Notes under the pieces: model-generated
Told to the model about the DNA's origin: nothing
What the model saw: the letters and a program-made list of their open reading frames with translations, nothing else
Databases searched by the model: none
Position numbers and translations under genes: made by a program
In this document: piece by piece, positions 1-13,300 of the stretch
Position numbering within the stretch: the first letter of the stretch is position 1
Layout of the letters: each line of letters starts with the position of its first letter
Assembly (NCBI GenBank): GCA_016934645.1
Contig: JAFGSL010000462.1
Location: forward strand, 1-23,911
Direction of reading: 5' to 3'
DNA length: 23,911 nucleotides
Origin: Anaerolineae bacterium
GTDB lineage: Bacteria > Chloroflexota > Anaerolineae > B4-G1 > SLSP01

Positions 1-798
1 CCAGCTCCCGCTGAACGTCTGGCATGCCTCCCACACCACCGGTTCACCGTCCACCTTGACCCATTCCAGCGGCTGCACCTGCTCCGGTGTGTAGATGTCG
101 GCCGCCACCGGCAAATCCATCCGGTTGTTGAGGATGATATGGGGCTTCAACTCGCGGATCAGCGCGTAGAGCTTCTCGCTCTCCCACTCCTCGTGGCCCT
201 TGCCCGGCAGACCGTGGTAGTCGCGCCCTGGATAGGAGAAGTCGCACCACAGAATGTCGGGGTCGAACTGGGTGATCAACTCGCGCACCTGGTTGCGCAT
301 GTACGCGGCGTAGCGCTTCATATCGCGGCCTTCGTTCAATTGAGCGACGTCAGGATGATTGCGCAGCGGGTGGAAGATATCGATGAGGAAATCCGGATGA
401 TGCCAGTCGATGAGCGAGTAGTAGAAGCCCACACGCAGTCCCTCGGCGCGGAATGCCTCCACGAACGGCTTGAGCAGGTCTTTGCCGTAAGGCGTGTTCG
501 TGACTTTGTAATCGGTGTAGGCCGAGTCCCACAGGCAAAAGCCCTCGTGGTGCTTGGCGGTGAGGACGACGTACTTCATCCCTGCCTCGCGGGCAGCCTT
601 CGCCCACTGGCGCGGATCGTACTTCGTCGGGTTGAAGCGCTCGAAGTAACGGTGATAGTCCTCCGGGGGAATCTGTTCCTGCGACAGCACCCACTCGTGG
701 CGCGAAGGGAGCGCGTACAGTCCCCAGTGGATGAACATGCCGAAGCGGTCGTGGACGAACCACGAGGTGTCGCCTTGGGTCGGTTTGGGTTTTAGCAT
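1..798 (-). CDS. Alpha-L-fucosidase, GH29 family (partial, C-terminus beyond window)
   Basis: Hydrolyses terminal alpha-L-fucose from glycans. The frame is open from the ATG at 798 down to base 1, giving 266 residues with no stop, so the C-terminal part lies outside the window. GH29 landmarks are in order: HWGLYALPSRHEWV near residues 24-37, the KHHEGFCLWDS block near 82-92, FYYSLIDWHHPDF near 125-137, and DPDILWCDFSYPG near 179-191. In GH29 the nucleophile is the Asp of a matching LW-x-D block, here Asp186 (assigned by family analogy). No signal peptide is visible, so the enzyme is probably cytoplasmic. The start is supported by AAGGAG at 809-814, ten bases upstream. GC content is clearly higher than in the DNA just upstream. 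It is transcribed away from the giant gene, so it is a separate unit. The family call is secure; the exact substrate is not known. Confidence 0.93.
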   Translation of the reverse strand, partial: MLKPKPTQGDTSWFVHDRFGMFIHWGLYALPSRHEWVLSQEQIPPEDYHRYFERFNPTKYDPRQWAKAAREAGMKYVVLTAKHHEGFCLWDSAYTDYKVTNTPYGKDLLKPFVEAFRAEGLRVGFYYSLIDWHHPDFLIDIFHPLRNHPDVAQLNEGRDMKRYAAYMRNQVRELITQFDPDILWCDFSYPGRDYHGLPGKGHEEWESEKLYALIRELKPHIILNNRMDLPVAADIYTPEQVQPLEWVKVDGEPVVWEACQTFSGSW

Positions 799-842
799 CG
801 GTATTCGTCTCCTTAACAGAAAGTCTTCCTATGAACAGAGGA

Positions 843-870
843 ATTATACTCTCGCCCTTATCGAACGCAA
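843..870 (-). promoter_or_regulatory. Putative sigma-70-type promoter of the alpha-L-fucosidase gene
   Basis: On the minus strand a perfect TATAAT lies at 848-843 and a weaker TTGCGT (3 of 6 consensus bases) at 870-865, with a 16-base spacer. The implied transcript would start near 836, leaving a leader of about 38 bases that carries the AAGGAG ribosome site at 814-809. The -10 box is convincing; the -35 is weak. Confidence 0.5.
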
Positions 871-1313
871 TTTGCCTCACTGGGGAAAATACGCTGAGTT
901 ATACAGAGATAAGAAAGCTATCATCACGGTGATATTTCAAACTTTTGAGGATAGAAAAATTGACTATTCTAACAAATCATTCTATACTACTGTTGTATCC
1001 GCCAATATTATCTGTAGAAGACTGCATTGCTATTTGAGATATTGGGGGACCAAAGCATATCTGCTTAGAATTTACCAGTAATTTTACGCTACCTTCAGTA
1101 TCTATTGTAGTGTATGCTAACTCCAGTGAGTGAACCCACGCTAATTCGATTGCCAGATGACTTGCCAGGTTCGCCCATTTCGTGAAGAATCGAGAATTGG
1201 CATCTCCATTACATAGGCATATTTGTCGGTTAAATCTTACATGTGAACAAGAATATGGCAAACACTGATTATCTTTAAGGATGCAGATGATTTGTCCCCT
1301 TCTTTAATAATTT

Positions 1314-1318
1314 GGAGG
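1314..1318 (+). promoter_or_regulatory. Ribosome binding site that decides the start of the giant gene
   Basis: GGAGG lies at 1314-1318. Two in-frame ATG codons follow, at 1320 and 1326. The first is only one base from the GGAGG and is too close for initiation; the second is seven bases away, the usual spacing. It also opens directly into MKAGIGKK, a normal positively charged signal-peptide start. The protein therefore most likely begins at 1326. Confidence 0.75.
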
Positions 1319-1325
1319 GATGGTG

Positions 1326-4300
1326 ATGAAAGCAGGAATTGGCAAAAAAACATTGATATTATTGGAGTCGATTATCCTAGCAGGTATGGCTTTGTGGGGG
1401 GCATATCTGGCTCTTTCTCAACCTGTAGCTACGTTGGGCATGATGCCTCTGTTACATCCCAACACGGAAATCGATCAAGAAGCAGAAAGACTCACTATCA
1501 CCAATCGAGCAAACGGCATGCCTGACCAGTCAAGCAGTCTGGATAGTACATCAACTGGCACACCCGATCGATCAACCGACACACCGTGGGTAAGCGGTGG
1601 ACCTTACGGCGCATCGATCCAGGAACTGGTCGTCTCGCCGGACTACACGTCAGATCGGGCTGTATTCGCAGGTACGTGGGGAAGCGGCATCTTCCAACTT
1701 AACGATAGTTCAGGTGAGTGGGAGCCACGCAATCAAGGGTTGGACAATCTGCGCATCACGGCATTGTCCATCTCCCCAGAGTTCGCCAGTGACAACACGC
1801 TGTTTGCGGCGGAGTGCACGGGCAGTGTCTATACATCCACCGATGGTGGAATGACCTGGTTTCCAGCCAATCAAGGCTTACCAACTAACAATTCAGTTTA
1901 CGCACTGGCAGTGTCACCCGCTTATGGCAGTGATCAAACTGTGTACGCTGGTGTCAACAACCTCGGCGCTTATCGCTCGCAGGACGGCGCGCAGAGCTGG
2001 TCACCGATCACAACCGGATTGGAAGGTGTATCGTCCATCGTGGAATTTGAAATCGCGCCGGCGTTTGCGGTCACCGGCGTAGTTTATGCGATATCAGAGA
2101 GCAGCAATCTTTATCGCACAGACGACGGCGAGAACTGGACTGCACTGACCGCGTTGCCCGGAGGACGTAAAGCGTGGTCGGTGGCGTTGAGTCCAGATGA
2201 ATCGACGCTTTTCGTCGGTACCAATCAAGGTGTCGTGACCTCCACCGACAAAGGCGTTTCCTGGCACGTCGTGGACGGCGGCATCGGCTCTGCCGGGGTC
2301 CAAGACATTGCCACAGGACCCGGAGCAGCGGACCCTATGTGGGCTTGTACTCATCAGGATGTTTATCGTTCTATGGATGCCGGATTAAGCTGGACCAAGA
2401 TCATCACAGGCACCGGAAGTGACTTTTACTGTAGAAACCTTGCTATCTCCCCAGACTTCGGTTCAGACACGACGCTCTTTGTCGGAAGTATCGGTGGCGG
2501 TGGTGGTGTATACCGTTCCACAGATGGCGGAAACGAATGGCGACGTCGCAGCAGCGGGATGACGTGGAACGTCCTGGCGCTGGCCCCTTCTCCTGACTAC
2601 CATAACGACCGTACCCTCTTCGCCGGTCTCAACGGCGGTGGCGTGTCCAGGTCCATCAATGGCGGTGCGTCCTGGGAACCTGCCGGCACAGGTTGGATAG
2701 AGGAAGATGCTAACACAATTGCATTATCCCCAAACTACGCGGCGGATGGCACGCTCTTTGCGGGAGGATATGACACGGGCGTCTATCGTTCTGAAGATCG
2801 CGGGCAGATATGGAGCCAAATTGGCTTGACAAATGTAAAAGATATCAGAAGGATGGCTATCGCCCCTGGCTCGCCCGTGACAGAAACGCTGATCCTGGCA
2901 GGTACATTGAATGAAGGCATGCATCGCTCTACAGATGGCGGAGCGTCCTGGGCACAGGTTACGGGAGGATTTCCTGCAACCGCAACAGTCAACGAAATTG
3001 CATTCTCTCCCGCCTACCCCAGCGACCACACCATCTTTATCGGCTCAGGCGAAGAAGGCCTCTTCCGCTCCCAAAACGCAGGAACGACCTGGAGTCCTGT
3101 GACAGGCCCGAGTGGCAACGAAATCTGGGGCCTGGGAATTTCGCCAGATTTTGCAGTGGACGACAATCTGCTCGTATCGACCAACGATGGGCTATTCCGC
3201 TCGTGGGATGGCGGTGACTCGTGGTCGCAGTTAACGTTCCCCAGCGAATACGCTATCACGGAGATCGCCTTCTCTCCCTATTACGCTACTGACCATACGA
3301 TCTGGGTCGCTACAGCACAATGGACACCAGAACCAGACGGCGGCATATTCGTATCAGACGACAATGGCAACAGTTGGCAGCAGATCAACGAGGGGCCGCC
3401 ACAACTGCAGCACCACGCGCTGGCCGTAGCCGACCGTGGCGGAACGGAGTATGATGTCTTCGCCGGAACCCGCAACCAATCCGTGTGGCAGCGCTATCCA
3501 GACGTCGATCTCGTAGTCCGCGCGCGGGGTGAGTTCGACGATGGGGAGTGGCCGCGGATGCAGGTATTCATCAACGACAAACAGGTTGCCGATTGGACAG
3601 TCGATACGCCGGAATACACACTGTGGATCACACAAGCTAACCTGACTGGACAAGATCAAGTCGATGTGCTGTACACGAACAAGACGCCGGATGGCGCATT
3701 GCACGTGGACTCTGTGCTGGCGCAGGACACAATCGTCAACGCAGATGATGATGCAAGCGTTGTATTTGACACTTTAGATGCCTCGAATGTCGTAATCGAG
3801 GCATTTGACGGTCTTCTGGCCACAGAAGGACAATCCGAGCTATTTGCTAATGGCACGCTGCGATTTTACGTAGGTATGAGTGCGGCACGGGTGCAAGGGC
3901 CCCAAGGCTTGCCAATTCACAAAGTCCTCAGCGACACGATAATCAACGACGATACACAACCCAGTCAAGCTTATCAATGGGATGCGGCAATTGGATCCAA
4001 TGGCGGCGGTACCGTCGTTGCGTGGCGGGATAATCGGAGAGGGTATGATGATATCTACGCACAACGTATGACGGTAGCCGGACCCCTCGGCAGCAATTTC
4101 CGGGTCAATGATAATTCCGGATGGGGCAGTCAAAGACATCCCGATATCCTGGTCAATGACGACGGTTCCTTCATCATTGTCTGGACAAGCGGCTATCCTG
4201 TACCCAGTGGCGGTCATCAAATCAGGGGACAACGATACGACAGCGGTGGAGTCACCGTTGGTGGTAACTTCACGGTCACAGAGGATTTGTCCTGTTACGT

Positions 4301-7300
4301 CTATCCAAGCATTTCCGGTCGTGGCGACGGTAGTTTTGTCATCGTCTGGTCCGACAATGGTGACGGGCGCATCTGGGGACAGCGTTTCGACGCGGCGGTG
4401 ACGCGCCTTGGTAACGTCTTTCTAATCGATGACGATCCCGACACCGATGCCTGGCGCAGGCACGCCGAAGTCGCTGTCGCCAGTGACGGGAGTTTCCTCG
4501 TCGTCTGGCAAGACACCCGCAACGGTGACCTGGATATCTACGGACAATGGTACGACACTGACGGCAATACCGTCGGCAGCAACTTTAAAGTCAACGATGA
4601 TACCGGCTCCGCCGAACAGGTCACACCGGATGTTACCGTGGACGGATCGGGCAACTACGTCGTAACCTGGCGCGACAGACGCAATGACGATACGGATATC
4701 TATGCGCAGCGATACAACGCCAACCGCGATCCTATCGGGGGCAATTTCAGGGTCAACGACGACGGAATCACCGCACGCCAACACGCTCCCCACGTCTCTG
4801 CCAGCGATGCGGGAGACTTCATCATCACGTGGTGGGATCGCCGCAGTGTCGAGCCAGATGTCTACGTGCAATACTACAACCAGGATGGCAATCCCAAGGG
4901 TGCCAATTTCAAGCTAGACGAGGGCACCGGGCACCAGGAGTACGGCTCTGACGTCGCGATGAGCAATACCCGAGAAGCCTGGTTTGCGTGGTATGGGCAG
5001 AAAGACTACGTTCTGGATATCTATGTGAATCGCTGGGAAGCGACGGCTGCGTGTACTGTCACCAGCACCGCTGATAGTGGCGTAGGCACCTTGCGTTGGT
5101 GCCTGGAACAGGCGGAGCCTTCGACTTACATTGATTTTGATACCGACGTCTTTTCACCGACGATGCCAGCGACGATCACGCTAATAAGTAAACTACCTCA
5201 TATTATTACCGACGGGTTGACTATAGATGCCTCGAATGCCGGTGTGATCCTCGACGGTAGCCAACTGACTGGTTATAATGAAGGTTTGTACGTGGATGGG
5301 GCCGATTATGTCACAATCCGGGGTCTGCAAGTGGTCAATTTCCCGCATCACGGCATCCTGTTGATTAACGGGGCATCTCATGCCGTAATTGGCGGCAATC
5401 GCGACATTGGACAAGGCCCAACTGGCCAGGGCAACCTGTGTAGTGGTAATGGGCAGGATGGTATCTCGCTCAGTGGTAGCGGGACAATGAGCAACACAAT
5501 CTTAGGCAACTTTGTTGGCGTCGACCTCTTCGGCACTTCAGCATATAGTAATTACAACGGTATTGGAATCGGCGGAGGTGCAACTGGGAACATCATCGGT
5601 AGCGCTACTTCTGGTGAGGGCAACCTGGTTGGTGGCAATGATCTATGTGGTATCGTCCTTGGTAGTGATGCCACTTATAACCGCGTTGTGGGCAACTTGA
5701 TCGGCACGAATATTCACGGTACGGGTCGCATTACGGGCAGCAACATCGGTGTTTGTATCTGGAATCGCGCCTCTTACAACCATGTCGGCGGCGATCAGCC
5801 GGGTGAACGCAATCTCATCAGTGGTCACGAGGGCAATGGCATCCAGTTCGGCAGTACCGGCACCGTCTCGAATGTTGTAATTGGTAACTATATTGGAACC
5901 AACATTAGCGGCACAGTAGCACTGCCAAACGTGCAGGTCGGGGTTGCGATTTTGGGTGGCGCATCGCACAACATCGTTGGGGGAGATACTCCAGAAGAGC
6001 GCAATCTGATTAGTGGGAATGGGGGCGGTGTGGTCATTCGGTATATAGGTGCCTTGGGTAACCGGGTCACTGGGAACTACATTGGAACTGATATTACTGG
6101 CCAAACTGCAATTCCAAATAGTGATGGTGTGTCAATTCTTGATGGTGCCAGCGAAAACGTAATCGGTGGAGAAACGACGGCAGAAAGAAACCTTATCAGT
6201 GGCAATGCTGGATTTGGAGTTGTTATCTATACCGACAATACTTCGGGGAACATAATAGCCCGCAACTATATTGGAACCAATGTGAGTGGCACTCAGACTT
6301 TGAGTAATATGTCAGATGGAATCAAGTTATCAATTGGCACAAACGGTAATCTTGTGGAAAACAATCTGATTAGTGGAAATGGTGAAGACGGTATCTCTCT
6401 ACAGGACGTCACGAGCAACATAGTGCGAGGCAACTACATCGGGACCGATTACTCTGGGGAAATTACTTTGGGCAACGTCTCTGTGGGGATTGATATTACC
6501 AGGGATATTACCGGAAGTACGAATAATCGGATTGAGTATAACCTCATCAGTGGAAATGGCGGTAGCGGGATCGATATCCACGGTAGTGGCACAATGAGCA
6601 ACACTGTCGTCGGCAATTACATTGGGACGGATGTCAATGGTACTGTCGCCATCAGCAATGCCGGGCAGGGGATAGGTATATGGGGTGGCGCTTCCTGGAA
6701 TATCGTCGGCGGCACTACACCTGATGATCGTAACCTGATTAGTGGCAATGGAAGAGCCGGAGTTGATTTCGACAGCAGTACTACTGCAAACAACGCTATT
6801 ATGGGCAACTATATCGGCACCGATGCCTCCGGTACTCTAGCGATACCAAACACGGCTGAGGGAGTGGCACTCTGGCAAGGGCCAAATCATAACATCATTG
6901 GAGGGGAAACTCGTGAGGCGGGTAACCTGATCAGCGGTAATAGTGGAAGGGGGCTTTCATTAGGGGGAAGCGGGACCGTCAGCAATACAATTAACAACAA
7001 TTACATTGGGACTGATTGGAGTGGACATTGGGCTATCCCGAATGCGGATGGCATAGCCATCTATGCAGGAGCTGTCCATAATGCTGTAACGAAAAACCTC
7101 ATCAGTGGCAACAGCGATGATGGTATAGCTGTCTTCGATACCGGAACAGCGGAAAATCACATCGTAGATAACCTCATCGGTACAGATGTCACCGGTATTG
7201 CCCCTCTGCCAAATGTTGGAGACGGCATCTATATTTATGGCAACGCGGTGGATTCCCTTGTGGGTTTTGATAACACTATCGCTTTCAATGGAGCGAATGG

Positions 7301-10300
7301 CATACTCGTATCCGGCTCGAATACGTTGCGCCATACACTCACCCGCAACATTATGTTTGACAACACTGATCAAGGAATTCGCCTCCTCAATGGCGCTAAT
7401 GGCGGCATCACCAGTCCCGTAATCCTCACGGCTACAGCGACACTCATCACCGGTACAGCACTTCCCGACGCCACAATTGAGGTTTTCTCTGACGACGCCG
7501 ACGAGGGATGGATCTGTGAAGGCAGTGCGACAAGCCTAAGTACAGGCCAATGGTCACTATCTAAGGGGCATTTTAGCGGCCCATTCCTGACGGCAACGGC
7601 GACCGATGTAGATGGGAACACCTCCGAATTCTCCAATCCGTTCCCGATAGAGGTCATGACATGTACCGTCACCAGTGCCGCCGATAATGGCATCGGCACT
7701 CTGCGCTGGTGCTTGGAGCGCGCACAAGTCTCGGCTTACATTGATTTCGACCCCACGGTTTTTCCACCCACAATGCCGGCGACAATCACACTTTTGAGCG
7801 AGCTGCCGCACATCATCACTAATGGGCTTACCATTGATGCCAGCAACGCGGGCGTGGTGCTGGATGGCAGTCAACTGACAAGTTATGAGGATGGATTGCA
7901 TGTTGATGGTGCCGATTTTGTCACAATTCGTGGGTTGCAGGTGGTGAATTTCCCTTACGACGGGATCGAGCTTGCTAATGGAACAACACACGCTGAGATT
8001 GGCGGGAATCGTAATGTAGGCAATGGTCCACTCGGCCAGGGCAACCTATGTAGTAGCAACGGGGACAATGGTATCCTGATTGGAGGCTACGGAACAGTAA
8101 ATAATACCATCATAGGCAATTTCGTTGGTATTGACCTTGCTGGCATCTCAGCATTGAGTAACACCACGGGTATCCTGGTGGGATATGGTGCGTCAGACAA
8201 TATAGTTGGTGGTTCCAATCCTGGCGAAGGTAATCTGGTTAGTGGAAATGCACACTGTGGTATCACACTCCATGACTACGCAACCTACAACCATGTGATG
8301 GGAAACTTCATTGGGACTGATATTCAAGGCACAGGTGCAGTCAGCAATAATTGGATAGGCCTCTGCGTCTGGAATGCCTCCTCGTATAATCAAATTGGTG
8401 GTGAACAACCAGGTGAGCGCAATTTAATCAGTGGGAACAGTGACAATGGAATCTCGATCAGTGGCTCCGATATCGTCTCCAATGTCATTATTGGTAATTA
8501 CATAGGGGTCGATATCAATGGTGTAGCAGCATTGCCTAACGGTGGAAATGGTGTTGCTATCTTTGCAGGAGCGGCGAACAATATTGTGGGGGGCAACACA
8601 CCATCTAAGCGCAATTTGATAAGTGGCAATGCCTATGCTGGTGTGAGTGTCTTCGGATCCGGAACTTTGAATAACCTCATCAGTGGAAACTATATTGGAA
8701 CAGATGTGACCGGCGAAGTGGCAATTTCTAACAACGGCGGAGGAATCTATGTTACCGACGGTGCTACTGATAACATAGTTGGCGGAGAAGATGCTGGAGA
8801 GGGCAATCTCATTAGTGGCAATGAAGGCTCAGGTGTGACGCTTCAGAATGTGGGAACTGCCAGGAACATTATTGTTGGCAACTACATTGGGACGGATCTA
8901 TACGGCACGCAGTCTTTAAGCAATACGTGGGACGGAATCCGCCTTGCAGATGGTGCTGCTGACAATTTAGTGAGAGACAACCTTATCAGTGGAAATGCTC
9001 TTTGCGGAGTTGAGCTTGCGGGGACTGGCACAACAAGCAACACGATCAGCGGCAATTATATCGGAACTGACATAAGCGGGACTACCCCTATAAGTAATAG
9101 CTGTGGAGTGGTCATAGGGGGTGGTGCTTCCTGGAATACTGTGGGAGGTGTTACTTCCGCCGAACGCAACCTGATCAGTGGCAATGATACAGATGGCATT
9201 TCAGTTTATAGTATTGGCACATCTCATAATACAATCAAAGGCAATTACATTGGAACCAATATCTCTGGGACGCGAGCATTACCCAATGGGTACAACGGGG
9301 TAGGTTTTTGGGGTGGCCCAACCGACAACATACTTGGAGGAAGTGCTGGTGGTAGAAACCTGATTAGCGGTAATGCCGGCGTGGGGGTCACTATCGGTGC
9401 TACCGAGACCCTGAGAAATGTCGTCATTAACAACTACATAGGAACGGATATCAGTGGTTCCGCTGCTTTGAGCAATACCTCTGGAGGAATTAGCCTGGAT
9501 AATTGGACCTCCGGGAATATCATACAGGAAAACCTTGTCAGTGGCAACGGTGATTATGGAATTTTCCTGAGTACTGTTTTGAGCAATACTGTACTTGATA
9601 ATTTAGTAGGCACTGATGCTGCTGGTATCACTGCCATTGGCAATGCTAATACAGGGGTTATTGTCTGTAGCAGCCACGAAAACTGGATTGAGGGTAATCT
9701 GGTTAGTGCCAATGGTAACCATGGGATTGAGATTCGAAAAACTGATGCGACGAGTAATACTGTCACAGGTAATCACATTGGCACTGACGCTGGCGAGACG
9801 GCAGTTTTTCCAAATGCTGGGGACGGCATCTATATTTCAGAAGGTTCGCAGCATTCTGTCATTGGGGCGGATAATGTGATCGTATACAATGCGTGCGGCG
9901 TGCATATAGATGGCACGAGTACGCTCAGCCACACGATCACACAGAACAGCATCTATAGTAACACAATTGGTATTTGTCTCACCAATGGTGGGAATGGCGG
10001 TATAGTCAGTCCTACCATCCTCACCGCCACACCAGCATTGGCCATCGGCACAGGACCAGTTAGCGCCACAATTGAGGTCTTCTCTGACTATGGTGATGAG
10101 GGAAAAGTCTATGAGGTTAGCACGACGGTTGACCATATGGGACACTGGATGGCGTCCGCACCGCCCACCTGCACATTTGCCGGCCCACACCTCACTGCCA
10201 CGGCCACCGACGCGGCAGGCAATACATCCGAGTTTTCCGATCCGGTGCTGGTAGAAGAGCTTTGTTATGCAAAGATTGAGAGCAACCCAACGACAACTTA

Positions 10301-13300
10301 CACAACCGTACAAGCAGCGGTGGGCGCGGCGCAGCCGGGCGACCTTGTCAAAGTCGCCGGGACGTGCACGGGTGTCGAGGTGCGTGCGGGGGTAACGCAG
10401 ACGGTCTACATCAGCAAGTCGCTGACAGTACGTGGGGGATATACGGCCACAGATTGGGTAGCCTCCGACCCCGTAGCAAATCCCAGTATTCTGGATGCAC
10501 AGCACAACGGGCGAGTAGCTTACCTGACGGGTGGCGGTGTGGTGACGCTGGAGAACTTGCACATCACAGGAGGATACACTAGCGGCAACGGCGGTGGCAT
10601 TTACAACAACGATGTCACCCTGGCCTTAAGTAACACCGTTGTCTACAGCAACACTGCCAACAACGGCGGCGGCGCGTACGTCAACCAGAATACTGCAACC
10701 CTTATGCAAAATGGCGGGCAGATTTACAGCAATACGGCTAGTGTCGATGGCGGTGGCGTGTACGTCTGGGAAGGCCGCGCAACGTTGAACGACGGGCAGA
10801 TTACGGACAATGCCGCCGGTGAGGATGGCGGCGGGATATACGTCGCTTATGGTGATGTGATGTTGAGCGGTGGGCAAGTGGCTTCCAATCGCGCGCTTAA
10901 CGGCGCGGGTGTATATGTATCCCAGGACACAGCTACTTTCACACAGACCGGGAGCAGTGTCATTACCGCTAACGTCGCCAGCAATAATGGGGGTGGCGTG
11001 GCTGTGGGAAGTGGTGTGGCTTTAGTAAGCGGCGGGCAAATTCTCGATAATGCGGCTGAAGATGGTGGCGGCGTGTATATAGGTGAGACTGCACTGATTT
11101 CCATAACCAACAGCATTATCGTGGCAAATCGTGCCACGCTGACCGGCGCGGCGCTTTATGTGCGAGGGGAGGGCACATTACGCCACGTCACCATAGCCGA
11201 CAATGTCGGCCCTACCGGCGTGGATGTAGATATCAACGGCACACTACGGTTGACCAATACCATCATCGCTGGTCACACCCTCGGCATCACCAGCACCGGA
11301 GGCAGTGTGCAGCCATCATACACGCTTTTCTGGAACAACGAAGATGATGGCATTCGAGGAATCTACCCTGTTGACGGTGATCCGGCCTTCGTAGATCCGG
11401 TTAACGGGGATTTTCACATTGGTGCTACAAGCGCGGCGCGCGACGCCGGCATAGCCGTGGGCGTTGCAACGGATATCGATGGCGATCCACGTCCCCAGGG
11501 AGCCGGTTACGATATTGGGGCGGATGAGTACCACGAAGGCATCGTTGTTGAACCTGTACCCAATGCTCACGCCGTAGCTGTCACAACCAATCTCACTGCC
11601 ACCTTTCCTGCTCCTGTCAGCAACACTACTGTTACCTCTCGAACCTTTTTCGTCCACGGGGGTTTCCGAGGTCATATCGATGGAGCCTTCAGCTTCCCCG
11701 ACGGAAAAATTGTTTTTGATCCCGCTTTGTCTTTCTCACCGGGCGAGATGGTTCAAACGACGATCAGCGAGAATATCGTTGTCGGCGGTCTGCCACTAGA
11801 GCAGCCCTATGTCTGGCAGTTCCGAACGGCAGCAGGAACAGGTAGTGGCGTTTTCGCCGATAGCGGCCAGAGCTTGGGTGGCCTAAGCTGGTCCATAGCC
11901 CTTGGAGATCTCGATGATGATGGCGACCTCGATGCCTTCAGCGCGAACAGATACGGTTCAGCCAACAAGGTCTGGTTGAACAACGGATCCGGTACGTTCG
12001 CTGACAGCGGACAGAACCTAGGTAGTTCGGATAGTGAAGCCCTAGCCTTGGGAGACCTAGATGGCGATGGTGACTTGGATGCTTTCGTAGGGAATACAAC
12101 TGGCCAGGCCAACCGAGTCTGGTTGAACAATGGTGCAGGCACTTTCACCAGCAATGGTCAGACGTTGGGCAGCTCTGACAGCGTGGCCGTAGAGCTAGGA
12201 GATGTGGATGGTGATGGTGACTTGGATGCCTTTGTCGGGAATTGGAGCGGTCAAGCAAACCAGGTGTGGTTAAACGGGGGAATGGGTACCTTCGTTGACA
12301 GTGGTCAGGCTCTGGGGGCCTCATATAGTCGCGCCGTGCGCTTGGGAGACTTGGATGGTGACGGTGACCTCGATGTCTTTATCGGAAACTGGGGACCCAA
12401 CCAGGTCTGGCTAAACGATGGGGCAGGAGGCTTTACAAACAGTAACCAGAGCTTGGGCGATTCAGAAACCGCCGGTATCGCCTTGGGGGATGTGGATGGT
12501 GATGGTGACCTCGATGCTTTTGTCGCAAACAGGAGCAATCATGCCGACGAGGTCTGGATGAACAATGGGACGGGCAACTTCACCAATAGCGGACAAAGGC
12601 TAGGCGACTCAAGCAGCGAAGCCGTAGTTCTGGGGGATGTAGATGGCGACGGTGACCTCGATGCCTTTGTTGGTAATAGTGACCAGGGTAACAAGATCTG
12701 GCTGAACGACGGAACAGGAACCTTCAACGAAAGTATTCGAAGTCCAAGTGATTCACGCAGTTGGGCCGTAGCCTTAGGAGATTTGGACGGTGACGGCGAC
12801 CTCGACGCGTTTGTCGGGAACAACGAGCAAGTCAACAGAGTTTGGCTGAACCGCTACTTAGCTTTGAGCAAATCCGTCACCCCCATCGTAGCGGAGCCAG
12901 GACAACACATCACGTACACGTTGATGTATGCTAATATCGGATTGGACACTGTGGCTGGTGTGGTTATCACCGATGTGGTACCCAACGCATTGAAGGACGT
13001 CAACTACGTCAGCTATGGTCCGCCGATCACGCCTACAGGCAGCACTAGCTTTACTTGGCAGGTAAGAGATTTAGCACCGGGCGAAAGCGGAATTATTACC
13101 ATCACCACCACTGTTGATCCGAACCTGAACCAGGACACCACCATTGCCAACCGGGCCTCAATTAAAAGCGAGAGGAGCCAAGTCTTTGACACATCGCTCG
13201 TGACGGCAACAGTCGTCGTTCCTGTCACTCCGGCTAGCTGGACCTTCCTAGTCTATCTGAACGGCGACAACGACCTCGATCGCTGGACCGACGATGCCTT

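Larger units (their letters stand above)
799..1325. other. AT-rich intergenic region between divergent genes
   Basis: This 527-base stretch separates the minus-strand fucosidase from the plus-strand giant gene. It is visibly richer in A and T than the genes on either side. Its left end holds the fucosidase leader and promoter. A minus-strand frame of 94 codons (977-1261) and plus-strand frames are open, but none has a recognisable domain or a good ribosome site, and their composition is unlike the neighbouring proteins. The promoter of the giant gene should lie in the right half, but I found no clear -35/-10 pair. No RNA gene or long inverted repeat was seen. Confidence 0.5.

Noticed and set aside
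139..795. Long plus-strand open frame of 218 codons
   Set aside because: It lies antisense to the clear GH29 fucosidase frame, has no domain and reflects the high GC of that gene.
977..1261. Minus-strand open frame of 94 codons in the intergenic region
   Set aside because: It has no recognisable domain and no ribosome site, and lies in AT-rich DNA; kept only as a remark in the intergenic entry.
1320..1325. ATG at 1320 as the start of the giant protein
   Set aside because: It is one base from the GGAGG ribosome site; the ATG at 1326 has proper spacing.
9837..10562. Minus-strand open frame of 241 codons
   Set aside because: It is antisense to the giant gene, with Cys- and Arg-rich composition typical of a shadow frame.
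11838..12852. Regular DNA repeats that might suggest a CRISPR or satellite array
   Set aside because: The period of about 145 bases and conserved reading frame show that these are coding VCBS repeats.
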